Below the pieces are notes generated by a model. That model had not been told where the DNA came from. It searched no databases and saw only the letters and a list, made by a program, of their open reading frames with translations. Made by a program: the position numbers and the translations under genes. Of a DNA stretch of 64,000 bases, positions 24,513-37,877 are shown in pieces. Source of the stretch: Linyphia triangularis (Eukaryota; Arthropoda; Arachnida; Araneae; Linyphiidae); contig OZ021727.1 of the NCBI GenBank assembly GCA_963978545.1, forward strand, positions 20,181,943 through 20,245,942. The letters are read 5' to 3'. The stretch's first letter is position 1; each line of letters starts with the position of its first letter.

Positions 24513-27500
24513 CAGTTTCACTCATTTGACCAAAAAATCATGAATAAAAGTTTATCTACAAGAAGTTGGACTTTAATTTGTTTCACTTAATTTCAAAATT
24601 GCAAACTACATTAAACATGCATTTTTTTTCATTTTTTTTTTTTTTTTTCATTTTCGAAACAGAAAAGATGGTAAAATTAAATTAATTTTAGGATGGAGGG
24701 GAGGGGGATGGCAAAAGCTTAACCTAATTTTATCAGGTTGACAGCGATTGATACTGAGTACAATCGTTAAAAAATTAATGATTAATGCACCAGAAATTGT
24801 GACTATTAACTGTTAGGATTTTTTGTTTACAATTAGCCTAATACATTTTGCAAATGCAAAATACTGTTACAAAAACATATAATTTTACCTTGATACCTAA
24901 TATTTCGTGAAAAATAAAAATCGGTACTTGCATATTGTCCTGTCGATAATTTTTTTGGCAAAACCGAAACTGTCGCCAAAAGGCAACTTAGCACTTTTTT
25001 ACCAAAGCAAAAAGGAAGGTCTTCAGGCGCTAGGGTAACACAGTTTGTTGTGATGCCACTGTTATTCATTATTGGTGCTAAAGCTGCTTTATGGCTGCAG
25101 TGTTATTTAATTAGTCAACTGGATAATATGTAAGTTCCTGATATTCTTGAAAAGCAGAAAAACATATTTTAGAAAGAATAGCTTTTATTTTGGTGATCCC
25201 AACTCGTTTGCAATTTTCTCAGGGTGCACAAAACTCTTTATTACGGTCTTGCTCAGTTTATAAAAACCATTTCATCTTAATCGTAATTAATCTTTACTTA
25301 TTTGAAATTTAAAATGAGATCTTTAATTCATAAGTACACTGCATTTTTTATTTCTGTGTGCTTAATCTTTATATTTCCTTGTATTGATACTTCTAACACT
25401 GCCTATGTTTTTTAGTATAAATTCTATGGTGAAGTTGTGGTAAAGGCATGCATTGAAGCAGGTACTCATCATGTTGATCTCAGTGCAGAAATGCCAGTTA
25501 GTATCTATTTCATTACTGTCATTTAAATTTTAATATTAGATGCTCAAACAATTTATATTGATCTGTATATCTATATCTTGAAACAAGCCATCTCCAAAAT
25601 ATGGTCAAAGTGAGTTATGATTCATAAAAGCTCAGTTTTTAGCTTCTACACTTCACTAAATTATTGAGAAACAATGAATCGCTAAAGAGCCAAATGACTG
25701 AAATGCTGTCAAGTGGACAAAAACGAATTTTGACTGCATATTTCAATTCTAATCTGATATCTGTATTTGCAGCCAGGATGTAAACTTCCTCAGGGTTATC
25801 ATGGAATCACTCATCCTGTTGAAGTAAAATTCTCATTAAACATTTAACTAACTTTTAATTTTTCCAAATTTAATATTATTCATTGTGGAGTTTTTTTTTA
25901 TTTTCCAAATCTGATCAAATTTAGCGTTAAAATAGCAATTTTTTGCAGTGCATGTAGCTATATTATATAGACTGTAATAAAAGTTTTATTTTTTTTTTAA
26001 ATGGAAACAATCCGGAATTTTGATTGCATTCCTGTGATGTTTAATTTTAAATATAAAACGGATGTTTAGAAATTAATAGGTAACAAGTAAATTACCAAAA
26101 AAATAACCCTAAATTTAACAGGAGGGCGTCGCAGTTACGCGTATCCAAAGGAAAATATTCTTTTTAAATTCTTAGTGTAAACATTTTATGGTTGTACACC
26201 TTTTACTAAGTTAATCAAGTCTTTCAAAATTCCTTTCTTCTCTATTTTGAAGAAGGCATGGTAAAAATCCTGCGAAATATGCTTAATCAAGACACGTACG
26301 AAATGGCCATCCAGATTTACTAATGAGCATTTGGGAAATTGTAAGACGACCCCCTACAATCCACCTACTATTGAGGCTTGTTATATGGACATCTATTCAA
26401 TGATCTCAGTCTTTGATCTATACGTTGCACGTTTGAACATGAATGCGTGACAGTCGATTTCAGTAGGGCTGATCCACATATTGCGCGTTTTTGGAATTCT
26501 TGCAGGATGAATTTTTTTCTGAAAAAGGGCAGGAAGGGCGCTATTTTTAAATAAAATGGGCAGGCAGGGCGCGCCGCCCTTCGAAAAACGCCTAGGATGA
26601 ACTCTGATGATAGTTTTGTCTGTGAATGTTGACCATATGGGACATTGAAATTTTTTATATAATCACTTTTTTAAATAACGTTTATTTTTAAAGCTTTTAT
26701 GGTTTCGGCGCAGTGTAGCTTAGATGTTGCTGTTGTGTCTGTAAAACCAAACTAGATGGACAGAGAGAGAACATTTGTCTAAGCACAACACTTTCTATTG
26801 TTACATGAAAGCCTTCATAGGGATGATGTATTTACTGCAACATATGATGTAATTAAATAGCATTGTATAGTATAATTTTGCTAATTCTTATGAAAAAATG
26901 TATATGATGATTCAAATTATATAGGTAGCTCAAAATATCTATTTTCTTCCAGTATTTAGAAACTATGCAAGCTAAGTATTTTCAACAAGCTCGAGTAAAA
27001 GGTGTATACATTGTGGAAGCATGTGGTTCCTGTAGCATTCCTGGAGATTATGGTATTTCTTTGATGAAGAAAGAATTTCCAGGTAAAAATATTTTCAATG
27101 CATAATTCATAAAACATTTATTGTGATTATTTTTTTTTTTTTATAAATGTTATGCTAGAAGTTAAATATCTATACTTGTGAATGAAGGACATTTGTTTCT
27201 GTTTTAGAGAACTTATTTCATGTTGTGACCTTTATTCAATAAAGTATAGAAATAAAATATTTTTCTAGGTGATTTAAATGCTGTTGAATACTTCGTTGAA
27301 ATCGGAACTGGACCCGAGGTACATATATGCATATTTATAAATCCTTTCCTTTATGTTAACTTCGATTATATTTGTCAATGGGAGGCAAATATGCGAACGG
27401 CTAATTAACTCCCTTGCAGTCATCCAATCGGGCTGAAACTTTGCAGATTGTTTTAATCAGAATAAATTAAAGCTATGTGGATGTGAGTGTGACGTTCATT

Positions 27501-30500
27501 TTTAATAAATAAATTTTGAAACGTAGTTTGCCGCACATTTTGCTGATAGAAATGTTTTTGATATTTAAAATTAAATAGAAACAACAAGCATGCACAGGCG
27601 CGGAATTAGGGTGGGTGAGGTGGGTGCGACCGCACCCCCCCCCCCCCCCATCAAGTATCTCGTCTAAATTATTTTTAAATGGCAGTTTCACCGAGTTCAA
27701 AGTAAATAAACAATAAAAGCAAAAATTGAAATTTCATTAATATTTGTAAGATCTATTTTTTACTTAATATCAATATCGATGGAAATCAGCAAACAAAATT
27801 AAGCTTTTTATGACATTCTTCATGCATCATTAATACAGATTATTAAGCCACTTAACCGAACTCCTTATTTCGTTACCCGTAGAAGGAATGGGCTTGAGAA
27901 GGGACGAGTAGATCGGGATTGTGTTGACCTGCAATGTACAGCTTAACGAATCTTCCCCCCTTGTGTGATTCTCAAATTAAAATATTGAATGACCATTGAA
28001 AAATTTCTAAAATTTCAGCACGATTTTCTCCTTGATCAGAGGTTAATTAATTATAAAGGTTTAATATCGGGGTGCCATCGCACCCCCTAAACTTCATTCG
28101 ATGCATAAATAATCATGCACTAAAATAGCCTTAAAAAAAAATCCTTTAATTGTAATTGGAAAATAAAATGCCTAATTCATAATTAAGAAAAAGCTTTGAT
28201 CAAATCGGCACTATAGCATTATTGCAATTCTACAGAATATTGCAAGAACTTACAGTTCCGATCAAGACGCTATCGCTAAATTAGGACCAAGAAGTTTCTC
28301 ATTCTTTCGTAAAGATCTTAAGACAGCCCAGGGAAGGGAACATAATGACCCCTTCTTTGTGTGACCTTGAATTCGAAGGACACAAACAAAGTAATAAAAT
28401 TTGAGGGGTCATACTATCCCCTCCCTTGCACGTGATATTGCCCCATATCACATGTGAGTTGCAAAATTACTAACATGCCTCTACTCTGGGGTGAAAGTGA
28501 ATGGAATGGTCATTCTTGCTTGAGTTGGAGGGTGCATGCAATGTTTAGATTGTTTGTTTCTTCAATTGGTATGGCAGTGCAAGATAATTAACAGTAATAT
28601 ATAACCATGATAAGATTTTTTTAATGTTACTATTTATTTTATAAAATGTAATATAACATTAACAATTTGTTTTAGTTTAGACATTTGCTTTTTTTTTTCT
28701 AAATATGTTTGAATATATATATATGTCTAAATATATTTGAATATGTTATATTTTTGACTGAATGATCAGAAGTAGCGATTTATCCTACACACTCATATTT
28801 GATATTTTATGTAATTATCAACGTAACTCTCAATTCAATACCATCAGTATATGAATAGATTGTAATAAAATATTTAAATCTTATAAAAATGAACTGATTT
28901 TACTGGATTAACCCATTGTATCTGCACCTTAAAAACTTTTGAGGATGTCAGAAATAAAGCATACGTACCGTTTGGTATTAGTAGCTCCCTAACCAAATCA
29001 GAATTATATTAAAGTTTTAAAAGAAATTTATACTGGATTGATACAGAAAATCTTTATAGAATTTGATACTAATATTGTTGATGCGTATTTAACCAATAAA
29101 AAGAAGAGAAAGTTTACATAATAAATAAAAAAAAAAATTGAGAGAGCCATAGTAAAAACTATCTTATATTCGAAGATAATTTTTTTTTTTTTTTTAATTA
29201 CAAAACTGTACACCCACGCACATTGAGGTCAACGCACTCACTCTTTTTTTACTATAAAGTTCGAATATATGTTAATTTAGTTAGAGCAGTCTTCGTAGTG
29301 CATCAATATGTAGAGTTAAGGTTAAGGTGACTAAATATAGGTAATTTTTTTTTTTTTTTTTTTTTTAATTTTACTTATTTCACAAAATGTAATATTTCAT
29401 TAACAATATTTGTTTAGATCTTTGTTTTTTCCGAAAAATGTTTAAATATTTCATTTTTGTCCGAATGCTCCCTTTGACAATGACAAACGAAATTATTTTC
29501 TTAAATTATAAAAATGTAATTTATCCTTAACAGTTTAAAGTGAGTTCCATGTTGTTTTGTACTTCTTTTCAAAATATTGAGAATCATAGCCAAACACGTT
29601 TTTACCCATATGTTTACATAGGGCAATGAAAGTGTATAGCATTTAGTAAAAAAAATCAATTTTTTTTTCTTTTCCCCTGGTTTTAAAACATCCTGATTTC
29701 AAAAAAGTGGTCTAGATAAAATGTCTATCTGCACGTGGTCAGCATAACTCCTAAACGAATTGACGTACGATATTCAAATTTGATGTGCGGGTTAGTGGTA
29801 GTCATGGGACCTACGATTAAGGTTGCGCAATCGTCCCCACCGAAATTCCAATAGAAATCTGATAAAAGCGGAAAAAGCTGAAAAACGAGAGTCTTTAACA
29901 CTCGCTTTTCAACCTTGAGCATCGCCCATCAACGATTGATATTTTTCTGTTTTTCGCACAAGGAAGGACAGTGTAATGTCTATTGAATATCATCCCCAAT
30001 TTCCGCGTTTCGGTGTTTTTTTCCCATTTTTTTCCCCCTCCCTTCCCACGTAAAAATATCGCCAAACTCTAGATTTTCATTTAAATGAAGGAAAATGTGG
30101 AAACAGTAAATAATGCCGTATCAAATTTGAATGCCAGGATCAATATTATAGTGTATAGTCTCAAGTTTATGTAACTTATATTTTAATTTACTAATGTAAT
30201 GTCAAACAGAGTTGAAAAGCATTGTTTAACTTTGGAAATTATTAAAACTTTATGAATATAGAGTTTAGCCTACCTGCAGTATTGTCTAAAGTTGTTAAAA
30301 GATCTGCCGCCTTTTTTCTGCATTAAATGATTTATGATGTTGAATATATTGGTTAGTTAACTTGCATAAAAAAGTTGAATTTTCAGGGTTGTTGAACTTT
30401 TTACACTTCACCTGATCTGCATGAGATATTTTTTTTAGCTCTTAAATATTCTTTATCTAATAAAAAATACTAAATATTAATAAATTAATTTTGTATTACA

Positions 30501-33500
30501 TTTTCGGGGTAATTTGTTATATGGGACGCAAAAGAGGATGGTCAAACAATCTAATTTTTATTTTACATTGAACCCTGGTAGTATCATACTAATTGATGAT
30601 ACCCACTCCCCCCCCCCTCTCTCTCTCTTCCAAGTTGAAAAATTATAACCGAGACTGTAACCACTCACAGTCATAATCGCACCCCCTTGATTGACCTCTA
30701 AATCCGCCCCTGAGCATGCACTGTTTACAGAATCGGCGCTGTGTTATTGAATATAAAAATTTGGCAATGCATATAACGGATTTATATTAAAAACTTTGTT
30801 TTTTGAGGTTTTATTTCTGAAAGAATTATCTTCAACAGAGTTTTACATTTTGAAAAATAATATTTATTTTGCTATATTTACTTTTTAAAAATAAGTATGT
30901 TATTAAACAGGCAATTTTAAAGTAGTTATAGTATTGTTGCATAAATTGTCTGTATATAGTGTAAATAGTGACGTATTATTTTAAAATTCTATTGTAATTC
31001 ATTTTTATCTTATTTTATTTCGGCCACCCCAAGATTATAGCGATTATATAGGTTAGAAAAAGGTGGCAACACCTAAAGCAATCGAGAAATTTCGAGATGT
31101 TTCTTTTTCGATGAATTGGCTGGAAATTTCGGGAATATTCTCACGCGCTTGCTATATAAAGACCCGAGAGCGGGAAAGCTTTCAGATTGACTTTGGACTT
31201 CGATGTAAGCTGATAGCTTTGTTTACTGAAGAGAGCTTGTATAATCGCTGTATTCGAAGTTGTTCGTACTGAAGCTTGTGTTGAAGCTTGAGATTGATTA
31301 TACTGTTGTCTTTGGATAAATTTTGTGCCTATGAAGAGCGAATAAATAGTAGTTTTTATCTTAAAAACTGTGCCATCATTGCCTCAGCGGAAAAATTCAT
31401 AACAGGGGTGTCAGAAGTGGGATCTTATCAGTGTGAATGCCGACAACGAGAGGAATGATGGAAGACCAAATGAAGCAATTAATGGAAATGATTGCCGGAA
31501 TTAAAACATGCCAAGAAACCGCCGCAGCCGAAATGAAAGCCTGCCAAGAAACTACCACCGCTACAATTGCCACCGGTCAAGCCCGTCAAGAAATTACTAA
31601 CGCCGAACTTTTCACTACGATTGCCGCCGGTCAAGCCCGTCAAGAATCCAACAATGCTGAATTCGCTGCCGCGATTACGGGTGACATTAAAGCTTTACAA
31701 GAAGCTACGTCATCGGACATAAAAGCTTTACAAGAAGCTACATCATCGGACATTAAAGCTTTAGCCGCCAAGTGTGAAACAACATCTGTAGCAGTAAATG
31801 AAATCAAAGAAGAAATAAAGATAGAGCTAACCTCAATGGTGGAATCAACCATAATAGAAACTACCTCAAACGTTCTGCAATCCGTGAAAGAAGAAGTATT
31901 CAATGCAGTAAGAAAGGAAGTTGATGAAAAGTTTGAGGAGTTTAACGAAAAAGTTTCCACCTTGCAAGAAAAAGTTTCCACCTTAAAGAAAGAGCAAGAC
32001 AAATTCATTGACGTTGTAGAAGAAAGGCTGCGAAAAATGGAAGCGCGTGAAGCTGTGGCCATAGCGTCACCTAATTGGGATAACGCTTCCATCCCCTTTA
32101 TGGCACCGCGCTCTAACATCAAAGTGGCCACTTTTGATGGGAGATCGTCTTGGCGAGTTTATCAAACGCAATTTGAAATGATTGCTTCTGCGAATGGTTG
32201 GGACGATACTTCGAAAGCATTCCATCTCGCGGCATCTCTTCGAGGTGAAGCTGCTGACATTTTACAGACGCTACCTGAAGAGAAGCGGGGAGAATTCGTG
32301 GCGCTGGCAAGTGCGTTGGAGTTAAAGTTTGGGGAGCAGCATCTAAAGGATTACAACAGACTGCAATTGAAAGTGAGACAGCAGAAGGCCAATGAAACTC
32401 TTCAAGAATTGCATCGGATGTAGAAAGACTGTCACTCCTCGCTTTCCCAGACTGTCCCTCGGACGTACGAGATAATCTGTCTCTTCAATAATTCGTGGAT
32501 GCCATCAAAGATCCCGACATATAGCAAGCTACCAGGATGTCAGACAGCAAAGATCTGAAGTCCACCCTCGTCTATGCCATGAGAGTAGAAGCAGCACAGC
32601 AAGCTTCTAGAAAAGATCGGCGTTTCGTACGTGGAACATTGACAGACGATTCCTCTGAACTTTTCACGAAGACGTTTCAAGAACTGGAAAACAAGGTGGA
32701 GCGAATTATGAGAAGTAATCCTGGCTCAAGGGATCGAAAAACCAGAGTGGTTTGTTGGTTCTGTAACCGTGAAGGACATTTCAGACGTGATTGTCCTGAA
32801 TTGAACAGGAGAGGGAACAGACCCTCGTCCGAGCCTCAGCAGTTAAACTAAAGAGCGGCTATCTCGCGAGGCGGAGGTCGCCGTGTAGAGCAGGTGGTGC
32901 CCCATTCAGCCTCTATCACATCTCATCCCTTCACGGAGGAAACCATGGTTTATTCGTGGAGGGCAAGATCAATGGAACTCCCTGTCGTCTAATAGTTGAC
33001 TCAGGGGCAAATGTAACCATCTTACGGACGGATGTAGCCCGGCGCCTGGACAGCCAACCTCTTTACACGGCGCCTTCAGTTTCACTACAAACTGTGACTG
33101 GTGACAAAATTTCTGTGCATGGGAAATTAAATGTCAACATCTCTTTTGGATTTCACACCTACACTCACACCGTTTACGTCGCTGAAATTATTGACCCCTG
33201 TATTCTTGGACTGGACTTTTTAAAGAAAAATGGAATTACTTTGAATTTCGAGAAAGGCGAGCTTCTTACAGGGAAAGAAGAAGTTCCATTGTTCGGTTTG
33301 GACTCGGAAGAGCCGTGTGCATATCGAATAGTAGCTCTTGAAGACATCTCCATCCCCTCCATGACAGATTTGGTTGTAAAGGGTTCAGCAGAGCTCCCGA
33401 AGGCCTTCCGATTTGGAGTAACGGACTTCCCATCATCGAATAGCGTCCCGAAAGGAGTGCTAGTAGGAGCGACGGATCTCTCTCAGGAGGTGGTGCATGT

Positions 33501-36500
33501 GAGAATGGCTAACATCGGTGATGCTACCAAAGTTATCAAGAATGGAGAAGAAATTGCCACCTGCACACCTGTTACAAGCATCGAACGGGGATTGAAGGAG
33601 TTTTCGACCGCACCCTCCACGGATTTAGTGGACCAGCTTCTCGAGGATGCTCGGTTGGAAAGAAGTCAAGAGAAGATTGTCGGAAACCTTATAAAAGAAT
33701 TTCAGGACGTTTTCTCCATGTCATCGAAAGATGTAGGAAGAACGAAGCTTACACAACATCGAATTGACACAGGGACCCACTTACCGATTAAACAACATCC
33801 TCGAAGACTTCCATTTGCAAAACAAGAGGAGGTCGGGAGATTGTTACAAGAAATGGAAGATAATAGAGTTATTGAACCCTCCTCAAGTCCATGAGCCCCT
33901 CCAATCGTACTCGTTCGAAAGAAGGATGGTTCCACTAGATTTTGTGTGGATTACCGGAAGCTGAATGAAATTACGAAAAAGGACAGCTACCCTCTGCCAA
34001 GAATTGATGACACTTTGGACACTCTATCGGGGAACCAGTGGTTTTCGACTTTGGATTTGAAGAGTGGATACTGGCAAGTGGAGATACATCCCGACGATCG
34101 TGAGAAGACTGCCTTCACTACCGGCCAAGGATTATGGCAGTTTCAAGTTATGCCGTTTGGCTTGTGTAATGCACCGGCTACGTTCGAGCGACTAATGGAG
34201 ACTGTGCTTAGAGGACTTTCCTACGAGACCTGTCTGGTATATTTGGACGATATCATTATCACCGGGCGGAGTTTTGATCAACACTTGCAAAACGTAAAGA
34301 ACGTGTTCTTGAAGCTTAGGGAAGCCCACTTGAAACTTAGCCCATCAAAATGTAAGCTCTTTAGGATTAAAGTTAGTTATCTCGAACACATCATCTCATC
34401 CGATGGAGTGAGCACAGATCCAGCCAAGATCCATGCTGTGCAAATTTGGTCTCGACCGCAAGACGTTCATCAATTGCGAAGCTTCCTAGGCCTGTGCACG
34501 TATTACCGTAGATTCGTGAAAGGTTTCTCCAAGATCGCCAGACCCCCTGCATCGACTAACAGAGAGCAAGCAGAAGTTCCTGTGGACTGCCGACTTTGAC
34601 GACTCCTTCAATCAACTGAAGAGCGCTTTAACATCCGCGCCTGTTTTGGCTTTCCCCGATGTTAACAAGGACTTTATTTTGGATACAGATGCCAGCAATG
34701 AGGGAGTGGGCGCCGTTCTTTCCCAGGAAATTGAAGGACAGGAGAAAGTCATCGCTTATTTTAGTAAGAGCCTGTCAAGATCCGAGCGGAACTACTGCGT
34801 CACAAGAAAGGAGTTACTGGCAATAGTAAAGGCCGTGGAGCACTTTCATCATTACTTGTACGGGCGAAAATTCCTTTTAAGAACTGATCATGCGTCTCTG
34901 ACTTGGTTGCTGAACTTCAAGAATACAGAGGGGCAAATAGCAAGGTGGATCCAGCGCCTGCAGGAATACGACATGGATATCCATCACAGAAAAGGAACGT
35001 TCCATGGGAATGCAGACGCTCTTTCTAGAAGACCATGTCCGGAGAATTGTCGATTTTGTTCCAATGCCGAGTCTAAGTTTGGGGTTAACGCATCGACCGT
35101 TCGGAAAATAACTACCAAGTCAATCACTTCAGACTTGGATCCTTGGAGTGACCAGAATGTTCGAAAGAGTTAGGTTGAAGATCAGGACTTGAAACCTCTA
35201 ATTGAATTCATGGAAGCAGCTATCGGATAACCCAGTTGGCAGGAAATTGCACACTATAGTCCAACAATGAAGAGATATTGGGCTATGTGGGACTCTTTGC
35301 ACTTGAAGAATGGAGTACTCTACCGCCGATGGGAGTCCGATGATGGCAAAAGCTTCCGGTGGCAATTAATCTTCCCAAGTTCTAGAGTTACCAGCGTTCT
35401 AGAAGGACTTCACAGCAGCCCTACTGGAAGACATTTTGGTGTGACGAAAACTCTTCAGAAAGTCAGGCAGAGATTATTCTGGGTAAAAGCAAAATCCGAC
35501 GTGGAGAAGTGGTGCAAGTCCTGTGATGCATGCAATTCGCGGAAGGGACCGAAGACCCGAACTCGTGGAAAATTGCAACGTTACAACGTAGGAGCACCAT
35601 TCGAAAGAATTGCTTTGGGCGTCTTAGGCCCCCTACCTCACACAACTAATGGCAACAAATACATCCTAGTTGTCATGGACTATTTTAGCAAGTGGCCAGA
35701 AGCATACGCGATTCCGGACCAGGAAGCCAAAACCGTAGCAGAAGTTCTCGTACAGAACTGGATCTCCCGATTTGGCGTACCCCTGCTGATACATTCCGAC
35801 CAGGGGACGAGCTTTAACTCTGCTGTCTTCACTGGGCTGTGTGACTAGCTCGACATGGAAAAGACTCCTACGACTCCCCTGCACCTACAATCCGATGGAA
35901 TGGTCGAACGATTTAATAGAACAATTCTGAATCATCTCTTCTTGTTTGTTTCCAAGAACCAGCAAGATTGGGATCAGAAACTTCCACTATTCCTTTTGGC
36001 CTACAGAAGTGCTACTCACGAGACTACCTGATATACACCATCTCAAATGGTTTTTGGAAGAGACCTTAGACTACCCTGCGACCTCCTCTTTGGACGACCA
36101 CCGGACACTCCTTCCTCGCCTGTCCAGTATCTAGATGATCTCCAGGCACGTTTGGAAGCCGTACATCGGTTCGCCAGAGAAAGAATCAACATCATGACGG
36201 AGCGCATGAAGGTCCGCTACGATGCCAAGGCCACGGAACGTTCATTCCAGGAAGGTGAGAAGGTGTGGTTATGGAATCCTAAACGTCGGAAAGGACTCTC
36301 CCCTAAGCTCCAGACGAACTGGGAAGGGCCGTATGTGGTCCTTAAGAAGATCAACGACGTCGTGGTAAGGATTCAACGGACACCCTCCTGTAAACCTAGA
36401 GTTGTACACTACAATAGACTAGCCCCATATTATGGTAGAAGTGATTGAATTGCCTTTCCTCTTAAGGACTTCACTGCCCGGGACGTGCAGTCTTTAAGAA

Positions 36501-37846
36501 GGGGGAAATGTTGCACAAATTGTCTGTATATAGTGTAAATAGTGACGTATTATTTTAAAATTCTATTGTAATTTATTTTTATCTTATTTTATTTATTAAT
36601 AGCGATTATATAGGTTAGAAAAAGGTGGCAACACCTAAAGCAATCGAGAAGTTTCGAGACGTTTCTTTTCCGACGAATTGGCTGGAAATTTCTCGATTGT
36701 TCTCTCGCGCAAAGTATAAATAATACTGTAGATCGGGAAAGTTTGCAGATTGACTTCGGTCTTCGTTGAAAGCTGATCGCTTTGTTTACCTATTGGAGTG
36801 AGCTTGTATAATCGCTGAATTCGAAGTTGTTCGTACTGAAGCTTGTGTTGAAGCTTGAGATTGATTATACTGTTGTCTTTGGATAAATTTTGTGCCTCTG
36901 AAGAGCGAATAAATAGTAGTTTTTTTCTTAAAAACTGTGCCATCATTGCCTCAGCGGAAAAATTCATAACAGTATTGTAAGTTCCAGTGTTAACTTTTTT
37001 TACCACTGTCCTCTATTAAACCTACAATAATTGAGAGTTATAACTGCCATTTTCATCTGGTGTTAATCTGTGATTGCTTTCAGTAATATTTTGTTGGTGA
37101 TTTATGTTGATGAATTTATAAATTATTATCAGGACATTCATCAACAAAATTATTAAAAGCATCAAACTATCTAGGAAAATGGGAATTCTAGAAGTATCAC
37201 AATTTTTTTCAATATTTAATGGTAAAAAATCAGGGAACTTAATACTTCCTCATTCAGAAATTAAACATTGGTGATAATAGTTTTATTATTTTTTCAAACA
37301 ACATTTTTGTAAATTGTCTTATTATATTCCTAATTTTGTTTGTTATTTCCCTTTTCACTAAGTTTGTTATTATAGTATTAATAAAATTTTAAAGAATGTC
37401 TTATTTTGGGATTTTTATTGAACGTTTGATTAATAACTTTAATATTTTTGGAAAATGTGCCCTCAAATTCCCTTTTGTACAGTAAATAACTTTAAATTTA
37501 ATCTTAATAATTTACCTAAGCATTATCTGAAAGGTCCGGATGACCCGGAATTGTGAAACAAATTCTAAATGTTTTCTCTGTGAATGCTCTTATTAAAAAA
37601 TTCTTAATCGTACCATCCTCTAAATCAGATTTGTTTTCTTTGTCAATGTATTTGAAATCTATAACTTTTCTTTCACAAATAATTGAATTAAAACATTGTT
37701 GGCTTACAAGTGAAATACAATTAGTCAGTTTTTTAGATTTGGTGTTAATTGCTTATCAAGACTAAAATGTTATATTCTATCGAATAGAGAAATACACTAT
37801 ATAATGTTTTTCATTTATAATATCATGAATACTGTCTTAAATATAC

Positions 37847-37877
<31 letters not shown>

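Larger units (their letters stand above)
30935..36971 (+). mobile_element. Ty3/gypsy LTR retrotransposon family A, full length, inactivated
   Basis: LTRs at 30935-31404 and 36509-36971 with GTAT duplicated outside (30931-30934, 36972-36975). Order: LTR, tRNA-Leu primer-binding site, gag, protease, RT, RNase H, integrase, polypurine tract, LTR; no envelope frame. It inserted in the sense direction into SCCPDH intron 5. Gag and pol carry at least two frameshifts and seven nonsense codons, so it is dead. The two LTRs have diverged noticeably, including indels and a segment near the TATA box that differs strongly. Confidence 0.95.

Noticed and set aside
31640..32131. 163-codon minus-strand frame
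   Set aside because: Shadow of the repetitive family A gag coiled coil.
37553..37765. 70-codon frame in intron 5
   Set aside because: AT-rich, no domain, no splice or promoter evidence.
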